A stretch of 64,000 nucleotides of DNA from Mactromeris polynyma. Lineage: Eukaryota; Mollusca; Bivalvia; Venerida; Mactridae. Positions 10,550 through 21,387 of the stretch are shown here, one piece after another (the stretch's first letter is position 1; each line of letters begins with the position of its first letter). The notes below the pieces were generated by a model. That model made no database searches and was not told where the DNA came from. It saw only the letters and a program-made list of their open reading frames with translations. Both the position numbers and the translations under genes were made by a program. The stretch is from assembly GCA_032209605.1 (NCBI GenBank), contig JASFXZ010000043.1, positions 1,784,819 through 1,848,818 of the forward strand. The letters are read 5' to 3'.

Positions 10550-12290
10550 CACTTTTCTCTATCTGGTCTGAGCGGCTCCCCGCCGTCACTTTTGTCTGCG
10601 GAATTCGAACCAGAAATCTGTTGTGAAATGTGCATCGCGGTATTGTGTGGTTTTCCACATTCATTACACACTATTTGTCTCTTACAGTTCTTGACCATGT
10701 GTTCCTTGCTAAAGCATTTGAAACAAAGTGAGTTATCTTTCAGGATTTTTCTACGCTCGTCAAATGGCTTCTTTTTGAAGTTTCTGCATGCCGTTAGATA
10801 ATGTGAGTTTGACTTATGCAGTACACACTTAAATTCTGACTGAACTTGGTTTGGTGTCCACTGTTCGACTTGACCGGATGGCCCACTATCTTCTGTGATC
10901 GATTTATGTACTTTCACGCCAGGTGCTCTTTTTGACATTTGTGCTGGAGCTTGATCGTACACAAAACTAGGGTCGTTTTTCATTTTGCATTGCATGTTCA
11001 GAAAGTCTATGAAAAACGAAAACGGGGGGTATGGCACATTATGCTGGTTCTTGTAAGTAGACGCTTTAACGGTCCACCTTTCTTGCATATAGTGCGGAAG
11101 CTTGTTCACGATTGGTGTAACACCATACGATGTGTCATAGTACGACAGCATGTCTGCATACTTTGGGTTATCTTTTAAGAAATTTATCTCTGAGACAGTA
11201 TCATAGAGGTCATACATCAGTTTGTAATCTTTGGGGCCTAACTTTGGAAATGTTTGAAGCCTACTTTTAAGAGCTCCTTCTACTCTCTCTGGGGAGCCAA
11301 ACCGCTCGTCCAGGCGCTCCCATATCCTAGAACGGGCCGACTCTGCGCTGCCAGCACATGACGCCCTGATGTTGATGGCTTGTCTTGCGGATGCTGGTCC
11401 AAGCCATTTAATAAGTAGGTCCAATTCCTCAAATGCTGTGACATTAAGTTCATTCATAACTGCTTTAAAACTCGTCTTCCACATTAAGTAGTCCTCAGTG
11501 TTTTCATCATATCTATATAACCTGTTCAAAAGTAGTTCTTTCTTGAGTAAGTATTTACTGAATTTTTCTACATTTCCTTGCATTAAAGACTGTGGGGGAG
11601 CTGCAAAATCTGGAGGTAAAGGTGGGGGTGGTGCAAAATCTGGAGGTACAAGGTAAGTATGTGTATTTATAACATGAGGTTGTTTCCCTACTGATTTTTC
11701 ATTGTCTAGCACAGTTTGTCCAAAACCTGAACTTATAACGAAGGGTGTTGTGTCCTTTATTTGAGACAGGCGTGTCTCTTGATCTTTATCATCTGTCACT
11801 ATTTTTTCCATTGTCTGGATATCTTGAGTCGCCACATAGTCAAACAGTTGATGATCAGGTTGATCCTGAATTTGCGTGTTAAGGAATTTAGACACTTTTT
11901 CTTCGGATGTTTCTACAGTTAACTTTGATATTATAGATTTATTTCTTGTTTTCGAGCCGTTTTCGTATGTCTCAGACTTTGCAATAGCCATTGCTGCTCC
12001 TTCTCTTTTTCTTAACAGTGTTAATTCTGTCTGCAAGTCTGCTTTCCTCCTGTCGGAAGCAGCTCTCCTTATTGCATCTTGTTCTTCCAATTCTGCCTTT
12101 TGATGCTTTAATAATGCTTCCTTCTCTGCGAATGCAGCTCGCGCTTTAGCTGCTTCTGCCTCTGCTAACATTCTGTATCTCAGGGAAGTAGATGACCGTG
12201 ATGTGCCACCTGAATCTGCAGACGATATCACACTTTTATTGTCACTTCTTAAGGTAATCTCACGAATTGCTAAGTCAATGTTTTCTAGAA
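10471..12290 (-). pseudogene. gag: BEL gag, main part (coiled coil, DUF1759-like capsid, zinc knuckles), unit 1
   Basis: This is the structural polyprotein that packages element RNA. In order it has an Ala/Lys/Glu-rich coiled coil (AEAEAAKARAAFAEKEALL...), a proline-rich linker (PPPPLPPDFAAPPQ), a DUF1759-like capsid region (YDENTEDYLMWKTSF...) and a CCHC knuckle (CFKCFSKEHMVKNC). A second Cys/His motif (CNECGKPHNTAMH) follows. It lost its N-terminus to the 2-bp deletion. Near 10548 a missing G (GGG here, GGGG in unit 2) makes gag run into about 28 spurious residues instead of continuing into pol. Confidence 0.8.
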
Positions 12291-12598
12291 ATTCCAGCAC
12301 TGGTCTTGATAGACGCAATTTTCTGTTGGAGACCTATATTTTCTATGTTGCTTTCCTCTGTGCAGGTCCTAGTGAGATATTCTGAAAATTCTGACTGAAT
12401 GTCATGCAAGCGTTCATATTTCCGAAAGAAATCTTCTCTAAGTGGTCTCAGAAAATTTATGTCTTTGTCAGATATATCAGTATAGTTAGTAACATTTGAC
12501 AGATCATTCCACAAAGGCTTCAGCTTATTGTAATATTTCTCAACTCTGCTGTTGTATTCTTCCATGGCTTTTTCAGTCAATCTTTTTACACGGGACAT
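12275..12598 (-). pseudogene. gag: BEL gag, N-terminal part, cut off by a 2-bp deletion (unit 1)
   Basis: The frame starts at an ATG (12598, MSRVKRLTEKAM...) shortly inside the 5' LTR and encodes an acidic/basic helical N-terminus. It leaves frame near 12293, where two T residues present in unit 2 are missing. The rest of gag continues in another frame as the next entry. In unit 2 the two parts are one uninterrupted frame, so this break arose in unit 1 or is an assembly error. Confidence 0.75.
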
Positions 12599-12663
12599 CA
12601 CAAAGTTCCGACGTCTTAACTAGTTTCCGTTCTGTAGCGTTGACGTATGTCGGGTCTTCTTAC

Positions 12664-13172
12664 TGTACTGACTGTTGCAGGATAAAGAACCATCTGAACA
12701 CCAGTAAAGTTTAACCGTTTATTCATGATACTTGATGAACATCATAAGTTTGGTAAGAAGCTGAAAAAATACAAAGAAAAACAAATTTTGAGTGTCACAG
12801 TCATCTACATATTTACAAGGAGCCAAAACACATTGGTACGAAAGGGTATTAGGACGAATCTCGACCCGAAATAGATTCGACGAGAGAGTTTTTAATACAA
12901 GCCTAAATTTTATACAGTAAACCACGGGAAATGAACAATTAGAAGTAAATGAACAATAGAAAGGCATAAACTTACACCGTGGGGGGCTACAAGACTGAAA
13001 CAAGTTGAAAAAATGAAAAGGCGCCAAGAAAAAGCGTCCGGCGAACAAGCATGACGAGCAAAAACAATGAACCAAAAGAAAAACAATGAACCAAAAGAAG
13101 AAAAATTATCCTAAACTAACAATCAGTAGGCAGAGTTACCTCCCTTGCATTAAAGGAGTCGTTTACAGCACA
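12664..13172 (-). repeat. BEL 5' LTR (unit 1)
   Basis: It is 509 bp and differs from the other LTR at only two positions, both near its low-coordinate end. It starts TGTGCTGTAAACG in element sense and ends CAGTACA. An AATAAA lies near the LTR 3' end in element sense. Confidence 0.92.
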
Positions 13173-13450
13173 ACTTTGATGAACATTGGTTAAATATCTG
13201 AGGTTGAACTACATATTGACTAAGTGCAAAATAAATGTATTTATAGAAACTGAAATTTCTATGTTACATGCTGAAATATAGGATTATATCAAGACTCAAA
13301 TATGACACCATTAAATTCAGCAAACCAGATTTTTCTGTGACGATTTCAGTAAATTACTACATGTACTATGATACGAAACAACCAAAGATGGTTCATATTT
13401 TCAATTATTTGTTAAGTCATTATATTGATAATTTATTCTTTTTTTTTCAG

Positions 13451-13533
13451 ACAGCTTCCATTTTAAACAAAGGGTACTATATGAAGTCTCGTTGCTCAAA
13501 TGTTTGGCCAATGCTGAAGAAAGAGGGACTTAA
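13451..13533 (+). CDS. Plus-strand exon c, putative 3' exon of unknown gene (unit 1)
   Basis: A long pyrimidine tract ending in CAG precedes ACAGCTTCC. In the frame starting at the third base it reads SFHFKQRVLYEVSLLKCLANAEERGT and stops. Unit 3 (60374-60468) is close in the same frame and four codons longer. An alternative frame in units 1 and 2 (T-A-S-I-L-N-K-G-Y-Y...) runs on to 13648, but it is stopped in unit 3, so I prefer the first. Exon b ends with two bases, so at least one unseen exon must lie between them. The unit 2 copy is at 38007-38089. Confidence 0.4.
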
Positions 13534-13744
13534 AAATTGTTGTAGATTCCAGACCAGACATGTAGCTGCAATTGTTGGAGAAAAATCACAGACAATTGCT
13601 ACCATAAACTCACCATTAATTTTGAAATCAAAAATCAATCTTGTTTAAATGTTATCTTTGGTGTGGTATTCACTGGTTATATATGACCAAAAAGCATTGA
13701 CTGCATTCAGTAATAGGTAGTATTTCATATAAAAACAGTTCTAT

Positions 13745-14200
13745 TTAGCTCACCTGAGCAGAACCTCAGTTTGAGTTATTGTGATCACTCACTGTCCATC
13801 ATCGGTCTGTCCATCCGCACTTATCTTATACATTTCTCCTCTGAAACCGTTTGGACAACTTTGACCAAAGTTCACAGAAATAATTGATATGTGTTCCCCT
13901 TCAAACTTATTCTATGAATTCCATTCTATGCAAAATTCTGTTTGCCATGGCAATGAAGAATAAACACAAAACATCTTCTTGTCAAAGACTTCTTCTAAGG
14001 TTGTTCAAATTACATGGATTCCCAAACAAACATGGCCACCAGGGGAGGGGTCCACTTATGCTATATGTATCTAGAGGAATAAAAAATCTTCTTGTAAAAA
14101 ACTACTGGCATGATTTTGAAAATTGAACAAATGTTTGTTGACCCTCTACCAAGGTAGTTCAAATTGTGTGGTTATAATTAAAAATAAGGCTGCCAGGTGG
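13745..14200 (+). repeat. Dispersed repeat of the TTTAGCTCACCTGAGC type (unit 1)
   Basis: It begins with TTTAGCTCACCTGAG, continues with the typical '..GTCCATCCGCAC..' and '..GGACAACTTTGACC..' phrases, and recurs in all three units (38301-38756; 62439-62890). These sequences are common non-coding repeats of bivalve genomes as far as I know. No coding function is seen. Confidence 0.6.
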
Positions 14201-15250
14201 CTGGTCACTTTCTGGATATGTTTACATTATAGTCCTCGTGATTATCCGGAAGTGGTCGTAATTAACTCCGGAATTGTTGTACGGTTTTTGAAGTCATACC
14301 TATTTTAAACTTATTCTTCCACCGGCTTTCAGTAAAATTAGATATGTTATTCCACCAATCAAACTGGAAACTGGCACAAACTTAGAATTCAATAAATTTA
14401 ACTGATGAAGAAAAAAGCATGCAGTCACTAATATTAGTGTCAAAATCTGTCCTGATGTTTTAAATAGTAGAAAAAAATACACATAGATGAAAATAGGTTC
14501 AAATTATTGTAATAGTTGGGTGATAAGTTTATTTTTCATACAAGAAGCAGTTGTTATTCAATTCATCAACAGTCTGACTGGGGTGATAATTGATCTATTC
14601 AGTCATTTTTCAATTATGCATTAGTACCCTTTGATGCATTTTTACACTAAAGATTTTATGTTTTACATTTGTAGGTACATTTAGTTCGTATTTGCAATAC
14701 TAATTTTGTATTTTTATAAACATGTGTATGTTTATTGTATAGTCTCTTATTACTCCACTTGAGTGGTGATATAGTGTTATAAGTCATAATCATTGTTTGT
14801 AAAGTACAAACAACTACAATGTATATTGAAGAGACTGAAATAGATACATGGTTGTTAAAATGTGGCTGTTACTCCATACAGTTTGCATGTTAGTAAATTT
14901 ATTATCAGTGAGCATAATGCTTTATGTTTGATACTAAGTAACAATTGATTGGAATTGTATGTACTGGTATGTCATTATTTAGATGGATTCGACTGCTTAT
15001 CATATTTCATTTGTATTGCATCCAGATGCACAAGCACTGGAACAACAGTATATCAATAAATGTAGAAGTTATATTAAGTAACTAAGTGTGTATTAAGTTG
15101 AGAAACTGTAGCACCCAAATCTTGTGAAATACCAGTATTGTAATATTTGAGCAGTCAGTGTGTTAATTAGTAGTAATTAGATTTTTTATAGCGTATGAAA
15201 ATGGTGCACTTAATAAATTCATTGACAGCATCCAAGTTCCTGCAATGACA
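14200..15250. other. AT-rich intergenic or intronic DNA (unit 1)
   Basis: I see no supported gene. The segment is present in all three units (38756-39806 and 62890-63880), with small deletions in unit 3. Confidence 0.5.
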
Positions 15251-15289
15251 GCATCCAATTGCCAGATTTCTAGGATGCAAGCATTTTGT

Positions 15290-15400
15290 TTTTTTGGATG
15301 AAGGCCTCTAGTTAGACAAGGCTATGTATGTATGTGTTTTATGTGCATGTCTTAATGACATTACCTTCAATAAATAAAGTTTATTATTATTGTTATCCAT
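15290..15400 (+). repeat. Probable LINE 3' tail (AATAAA plus TTATTATT)
   Basis: The segment ends with AATAAATAAAGTTTATTATTATTG, the usual end of several molluscan non-LTR elements. Unit 2 has it at 39846-39956, and unit 3 enters it at the window edge. Confidence 0.4.
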
Positions 15401-15404
15401 TTTG

Positions 15405-16080
15405 TATTCCAGCATCCAGAACAATTGGATGCCAGCATCTCTAGTATTGGGATGCCAGCATCAGAAATAACTTGATTCTAGCATCCAGAACAAACGGATG
15501 CCAGCAACCAGAATATTGGGATGCCAGCATCCGAAATATCTTGATTCTAGCATCCAGAACAAACTGATGACAGAATCCAGAATATTGGGATGCCAGCATC
15601 CGAAATAACTTGATTCTAGCATCCAGAACAAACTGATGCCAGCATCCGAAATATCTCGATTATAGCATCCAGAACAAACGGATGACAGAATCCAGAATAT
15701 TGGGATGCCAGCACCCGAAATATCTCGATTCTACCATCCAGAACAAACTGATGACAGAATCCAGAATATTGGGATGCCAGCATCCGAAATATCTCGATTC
15801 TAGCATCCAGAACAAACTGATGACAGAATCCAGAATATTGGGATGCTAGCATCCGAAATAACTTGATTCTAGCATCCAGAACAAACGGATGCCAGAATCC
15901 AGAATATTGGGATGCCAGCATCCGAAATAACTTGATTATAGCATCCAGAACAAACTGATGACAGAATCCAGAATAGTGGGATGCCAGCATCCGAAATAGC
16001 TTGATTCTAGCATCCAGAACAAATGGATGCCAGTTTATCAAATATTTGGGTATCCATCATCCAAAATATTTTGGGATGCC
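15405..16080. repeat. 69-bp tandem repeat, left arm (unit 1)
   Basis: Units of 69 bp contain GATGCCAGCATCCGAAAT and TAGCATCCAGAACAAACTGA phrases. The minus strand reads as 23-residue periods (F-V-L-D-A-R-I-E-I-F-R-M-L-A-S), which is a by-product of the period. Unit 2 (39961-40497) has exactly two units (138 bp) fewer. Confidence 0.85.
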
Positions 16081-16099
16081 AGAATCGACTTCTGGTGAT

Positions 16100-17850
16100 A
16101 TGCTAAAATGTGGTAATTATAACATATAAGCATCCTGCAAATATGAATTTGCTGTAACTAGCATATTTCGCTAATATCGAGCCACACATTTCAGAATATG
16201 CCAATAATGGATTTTTTACATAAAATTGATCAGAAAACAAGCACACAAGAACAAAAGTCCTAAATAATATTAATGAGGCATCCCATAAAGTTTTTAGTTG
16301 TCGCAGAAGGGTTTTCAGCATCTTTCAACAATATAGACGAACCGAATTACATGATACAGCATATCTTTTGACCATAAATCGGACAAAATGACTGGAAATG
16401 GAACACTGTGTTGACACATATGCTATATCTGGCAAAATACTCACAATAAGACACAAAAGTGTGACAAAAATACTAAAATACGTCCAATACTGATATATAG
16501 CATATGAGAATTCTAAATTTTAGTTGAGAACGCATTATATATACAACTTTTATTCCTTCAATTGACATTTACTGTGCTATTGTATAATGCTTTTAAAGTG
16601 TTTTAGTACCGACCTGTCGGTTTTTTAATCTGACATATTTTATTTGAGTGTCTGTCGATATGTATTAAGTAAATATTGTCAGACATCCTGATGTTAATGT
16701 ACAATTTATTGTTTGTACGTGTGTTTTAGTTGTTTTATCTTAATAATAGAAGGCCATATTATAAATAAATTGTACCAATTTATTGTTAAAATTAATATGT
16801 ATCTTCAGTAAATAAATAATTTATTATTATTATTATTATTTTAGTGTGTTTCCTCATTTGTCATATAATATTATGCATTTCAGCTGCTACTAAACAGACC
16901 GAATATTTATGACTACTTAACGACATTGTCGATTTAATTTTACAAGTTTTTCGTTTAAAATATCCAACTATAAAATCATAACCTAACTTGAATATATTAA
17001 AATTGCAACAAAAACTTGAATCGTTAATTTTTTTTTAAAACAAGCCCTTTCCATACAAACACATAAACATAAAATTGCGCATACATTTGATGGTTATAGA
17101 TAGATTCAGTAAGCCAAAGGCCCATGTGAACATAAATACATGCACATACAATTTCACATTACAGAGGTAACAAGTTGCAACTAGTCAATATCAAGAAAAA
17201 AATCAATTAATTTACATATCGAATCGGCTGTATTGTAAATCTAAGGTTGTATGAGAGTAACACATGTGTTCAAAAGCATGTTGACAATAGACACTTTTCA
17301 ATAATGTAAAATAGAGAATTTTTGTGACGAATGTACAAATGAAACTCCTATTGTATAATTATTATAATTCGTTCTGAAAACTAGCCCCAAATTTCATTAT
17401 ACTAACGACGTATGGCAACGTGTTAAGTATCAAAGTAGGTGTTAAATAAAAAAAATGCTTTATCATTTATGTCGATGCCAGTTCCAATACACCATATCAG
17501 CACCAGTTCGAAAATGATAGTACTATTTTATTCTTGTTTGCAGAAATTTTAAGCAATTGGTTGCATTAATTTCCATTTGCATTTCGCTTGTCGTTCATTG
17601 CAGCAATAAAACGAATGCACTTAAATTGGGCTTTTGAATTGGGATTGAATAAGTTGCCTTTGGCAGGATGATAATACGCTTTGACATGAGTGCAATGTTT
17701 CTCGCTTTTTGTTTCTGAATTTTGCTGAAACTGTTATGTTATATTTCCAGATATATTTTTCTAAGCACAATATTATCCTTTAGAATTGGTGTTGGGTTCC
17801 AGCATCGAACGAGGGATTCTCTCCCTTTAGTTACTCAAATCAATTCTTAC
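16100..17850. other. AT-rich segment with TTATTATT microsatellite
   Basis: Apart from the inner end of the left arm, I see a second LINE-like 3' tail ending in AATAAATAATTTATTATT... at about 16800-16845. The rest is AT-rich DNA without a supported gene. The unit 2 equivalent is 40520-42270. Confidence 0.5.
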
Positions 17851-17853
17851 ACT

Positions 17854-18090
17854 TTACTTGCGCCATGTTTTAACTAAATTAAGAATATCCGCGCATTTAT
17901 TAAAGATCCACACTGGTAGATATACAAGAAATAGAATCAATGGAATGAAAGAGTATGCCAGTGTTGTAATACAGGAGATATTGAAGATGAGTACAATTTT
18001 ATTGTAATCTGTCCATTGTTTAATGATTTGAGAAATATTTATATCAAACAATGTTATTGCGTAAGACCAAATATGTTTAAATTCTTTGAA
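17854..18090 (-). CDS. Exon-like frame with a membrane segment, unknown family (unit 1)
   Basis: An open minus-strand frame of 78 codons ends at TAA (17854-17856). It contains a strongly hydrophobic stretch (LAYSFIPLILFLVYLPVWIF), then a short basic tail ending KTWRK, as expected for the C-terminal exon of a membrane protein. There is no ATG. A weak acceptor (AATTCAAAG) lies near the upstream end. Unit 2 (42273-42509) is identical, but the units are too similar for this to show selection, and unit 3 does not reach here. It could be chance. Confidence 0.25.
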   Translation of the reverse strand, partial: FKEFKHIWSYAITLFDINISQIIKQWTDYNKIVLIFNISCITTLAYSFIPLILFLVYLPVWIFNKCADILNLVKTWRK

Positions 18091-18229
18091 TTATTACAAT
18101 CGAGAAATAAAACTATGTTATACAAATTGGCAATATATTACAAAAAAGTTGTAATTATAAGAAATAATGTATTGAATAATATAAACTGATGTATTTATAT
18201 TCAGTAGTTCTTTCTCGACTGTAAATAGA

Positions 18230-18358
18230 TAAGTGTTAACTGTATTGTGTTTTTTATTGTGTATGTAGTCACGTGAAAACTTTGTGTATATATGAAATGT
18301 TCTATATAGATGATGTACTTTGTACAAGTCAAAATAAAATATCTGTTCTGTTCTGTTC
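18230..18358 (+). repeat. LINE 3' end with (TGTTC)n tail (unit 1)
   Basis: AATAAAATATCTGTTCTGTTC at about 18332-18357 is the poly(A)-signal-plus-pentamer tail of a molluscan non-LTR element family. A 70-bp segment just upstream (about 18105-18180) is deleted in unit 2, where the tail is at about 42581-42709. Confidence 0.5.
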
Positions 18359-18462
18359 ATGATAAATGTCTTCTTATTTTCATATTGATAGCTGCATGCA
18401 AGTAACACTTTTCTACCGACGTTTGTTCACGAGAACTATCTATAAATGGACTGTTACCATTC

Positions 18463-20792
18463 AATGAGTGGCAGTTATAGACAACGAGCGGCAGTTATAG
18501 ACAACGAGTGGCAGTTATAAACAACGAGCGGCAGTTATAGACAACGAGTGGCAGTTATAGACAACGAGCGGCAGTTATAGACAACGAGTGGCAGTTATAG
18601 ACAACGAGTGGCAGTTATAGACAACGAGTGGCAGTTATAAACAACGAGCGGCTGTTATAGACAACGAGCGGCAGATATAGACAACGAGTGGCTGTCATAG
18701 ACAACGAGTGGCAGTTATAGACAACGAGCGGCAGTTATAGACAACGAGTGGCAGTTATAAACAACGAGCTGCTGTTATAGACAACGAGCGGCAGATATAG
18801 ACAACGAGTGGCTGTCATAGACAACGAGTGGCAGTTATAGACAACGAGCGGCAGTTATAGACAACGAGTGGCAGTTATAGACAACGAGCGGCAGTTATAG
18901 ACAACGAGTGGCAGTTATAAACAACGAGCGGCTGTTATAGACAACGAGCGGCAGATATAGACAACGAGTGGCAGTTATAGACAACGAGCGGCAGTTATAA
19001 ACAACGAGCGGCTGTTATAGACAACGAGCGGCAGATATAGACAACGAGCGACAGTTATAGACAACGAGCGGCAGTTATAAACAACGAGCGGCAGATATAG
19101 ACAACGAGTGGCAGTTATAAACAACGAGCGGCAGATATAGACAACGAGCGGCAGATATAGACAACGAGCGGCAGATATAGACAACGAGCGGCAGTTATAA
19201 ACAACGAGCGGCAGATATAGACAACGAGTGGCAGATATAGACAACGAGTGGCAGTTATAAACAACGAGCGGCAGATATAGACAACGAGCGGCAGATATAG
19301 ACAACGAGCGGCAGTTATAAACAACGAGCGGCAGATATAGACAACGAGTGGCAGATATAGACAACGAGCGGCAGTTATAAACAACGAGCGGCAGATATAG
19401 ACAACGAGCGGCAGATATAGACAACGAGCGGCAGTTATAAACAACGAGCGGCAGATATAGACAACGAGCGGCAGTTATAAACAACGAGCGGCAGATATAG
19501 ACAACGAGCGGCAGATAAAGACACCTAGCGGCAGTTATTAACAACGAGCGGCAGATATAGACAACGAGTGGCAGTTATAGACAACGAGTGGCAGTTATAA
19601 ACAACGAGCGGCTGTTATAGACAACGAGCGGCAGATATAGACAACGAGTGACAGTTATAGACAACGAGCGGCAGTTATAGACAACGAGTGGCAGTTATAA
19701 ACAACGAGCGGCTGTTATAGACAACGAGCGACAGTTATAGACAACGAGTGGCAGTTATAAACAACGAGCGGCTGTTATAGACAACGAGCGGCAGATATAG
19801 ACAACGAGTGGCAGTTATAGACAATGAGCGGCTGTTATAGACAACGAGCGGCAGATATAGACAACGAGCGGCTGTTATAGACAACGAGTGGCAGTTATAA
19901 ACAACGAGCGGCTGTTATAGACAACGAGCGGCAGATATAGACAACGAGTGGCAGTTATAAACAACGAGCGGCTGTTATAGACAACGAGCGGCAGATATAG
20001 ACAACGAGCGGCTGTTATAGACAACGAGCGGCAGATATAGACAACAAGTGGCAGTTATAGACAACGAGTGGCAGTTATAGACAACGAGTGGCAGTTATAG
20101 ACAACGAGCGGCAGATATAGACAACGAGCGGCAGTTATAGACAACGAGTGGCAGTTATAAACAACGAGCGGCTGTTATAGACAACGAGCGACAGTTATAG
20201 ACAACGAGTGGCAGTTATAGACAACGAGTGGCAGTTATAGACAACGAGTGGCAGTTATAGACAACGAGCGGCAGATATAGACAACAAACGGCAGTTATAG
20301 ACAACGAGTGGCAGTTATAGACAACGAGTGGCAGAAATAGACAACGAGTGGCAGTTATAGACAACGAGTGGCAGTTATAGACAACGAGTGGCAGTTATAG
20401 ACAACGAGTGGCAGTTATAGACAACGAGTGGCAGATATAGACAACGAGCGGCAGAAATAGACAACGAGTGGCAGTTATAGACAACGAGTGGCAGTTATAG
20501 ACAACGAGCGGCAGATATAGACAACAAATGGCAGTTATAGACAACGAGTGGCAGTTATAGACAACGAGTGGCAGAAATAGACAACGAGTGGCAGTTATAG
20601 ACAATGAGTGGCAGTTATAGACAATGAGTGGCAGTTATAGACAACGAGTGGCAGTTATAGACAACGAGTGGCAGATATAGACAACGAGCGGCAGAAATAG
20701 ACAACCAGTGGCAGTTATAGACAACGAGTGGCAGTTATAGACAACGAGCGGCAGATATAGACCACGAGTGGCAGTTATAGACAACGAGCGAC
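18463..20792. repeat. 20-bp satellite array, ~116 units (unit 1)
   Basis: The unit is ACAACGAGTGGCAGTTATAG. The array is almost perfectly in register for 2.3 kb. Variant positions (GAGTGG/GAGCGG, CAGTTATAG/CAGATATAG, TATAG/TATAA, CTGTTATAG) occur in repeating combinations of two to several units, i.e. a higher-order pattern. Minus-strand frames stay open because 20 bp gives a 20-residue period; I do not regard them as genes. Confidence 0.97.
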
Positions 20793-21018
20793 GGCTAATG
20801 AAAGACGAAGTTCATGGTTTCCTTTTGAACAGATTACGTTACAGCCCTTCTGCAACAGGCAGACCTAAATACCAAGATATTTCTTTGTTGATATGATTCC
20901 TCCAAATGAAATCAAGAAAAACAAACGACTCTTGATATCAAATTCTCCAATAAATATGAAATTGAATTTGCTCCCTTCTGATTTTGAAACCGTTTCATGG
21001 AGAGTATTCAATTGAAAA
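20793..21018 (+). pseudogene. Short open frame after the satellite, broken in unit 1
   Basis: From the last satellite unit a frame reads ...MKDEVHGFLLNRLRYSPSA... toward ...LLPSDFETVSWRVFN in unit 2 (45102-45324). In unit 1 a small change at about 20896 introduces a stop. It looks protein-like but belongs to no family I recognise and may be non-coding. Confidence 0.2.
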
Positions 21019-21124
21019 GCGACGTGCACATCAAATAAGAATGTTTAATTACTGGCATTGATTAATTTGTTGTCTTTTGCCCACGTTGCAAAAATATTGA
21101 TTGAAATCCTGCTTTGTTTTATAG

Positions 21125-21387
21125 ATCGAGATTTCGTCACTATGTGTGTGTGTGTCAGTACCAGCGCTAATGTTGCTCTTGTTTGTCTCCATCCCATCAA
21201 AAACGTGCAACTAGGGGCAACACATTCGTTCCAATCAGCTAGCACGAGTTTTTCACTTCTAAATCGTAACAATCAAACGGCGAAATGTTCAAAGCCAATA
21301 TTAACATCGTATGAGAGTAATATTGGACTTGTGAGAGGTGTTACTAAAGTTGTTAATAATGTACATACCAAAACTAGTATCATCTAG
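21125..21387 (+). CDS. Class C GPCR-like (metabotropic glutamate receptor type) terminal exon, partial (unit 1)
   Basis: After an acceptor (GCTTTGTTTTATAG) the frame reads DRDFVTMCVCVSTSANVA then LVCLHPIKNVQLGATHSF and a Ser/Asn-rich tail to a TAG at 21385-21387. From memory of the family, this resembles the end of metabotropic glutamate receptors: the last transmembrane helix (S-x-S-A-x-V-A-L) then H-P-x-K-N-V. About ten residues usual between them (the P-K-x-Y-I-I part) are missing. No earlier receptor exons are seen in the window. The stop lies inside the 36-bp minisatellite. Unit 2 (45434-45696) is nearly identical. It is probably a relic or a fragment of a larger gene. Confidence 0.4.

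Larger units (their letters stand above)
5206..13172 (-). mobile_element. Full-length BEL/Pao LTR retrotransposon (unit 1)
   Basis: Two 509-bp LTRs bound gag and pol on the minus strand. The element is 7967 bp, begins TG and ends CA, and is flanked by the 5-bp duplication ACTTT (5201-5205 and 13173-13177). Unit 3 has a single ACTTT at 60104-60108 as the empty site. Just inside the 3' LTR lies a short polypurine tract (GGGGAG, 5715-5720 in complement). No primer-binding site with TGG next to the 5' LTR was seen. Domain order (aspartic protease, RT, RNase H, integrase, DUF5641-like tail) places it in BEL/Pao. Confidence 0.93.

Noticed and set aside
13534..13648. Alternative longer frame through exon c (ending ...K-S-K-I-N-L-V)
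   Set aside because: It is open in units 1 and 2 but stopped in unit 3, where the competing frame is open and shows better conserved residues. I kept the shorter frame, with low confidence.
18118..18408. 96-codon minus-strand frame next to the satellite
   Set aside because: On the plus strand this is a LINE 3' tail with AATAAA and TGTTC repeats; the minus frame is its shadow.
18975..19544. Long minus-strand frames in the 20-bp satellite (repeating L-Y-L-P-L-V-V-Y) that could be read as a repeat protein
   Set aside because: A 20-bp period gives an automatic 20-residue period in every frame. Several frames are open together, codons show no bias, and the array varies in length and register between units.
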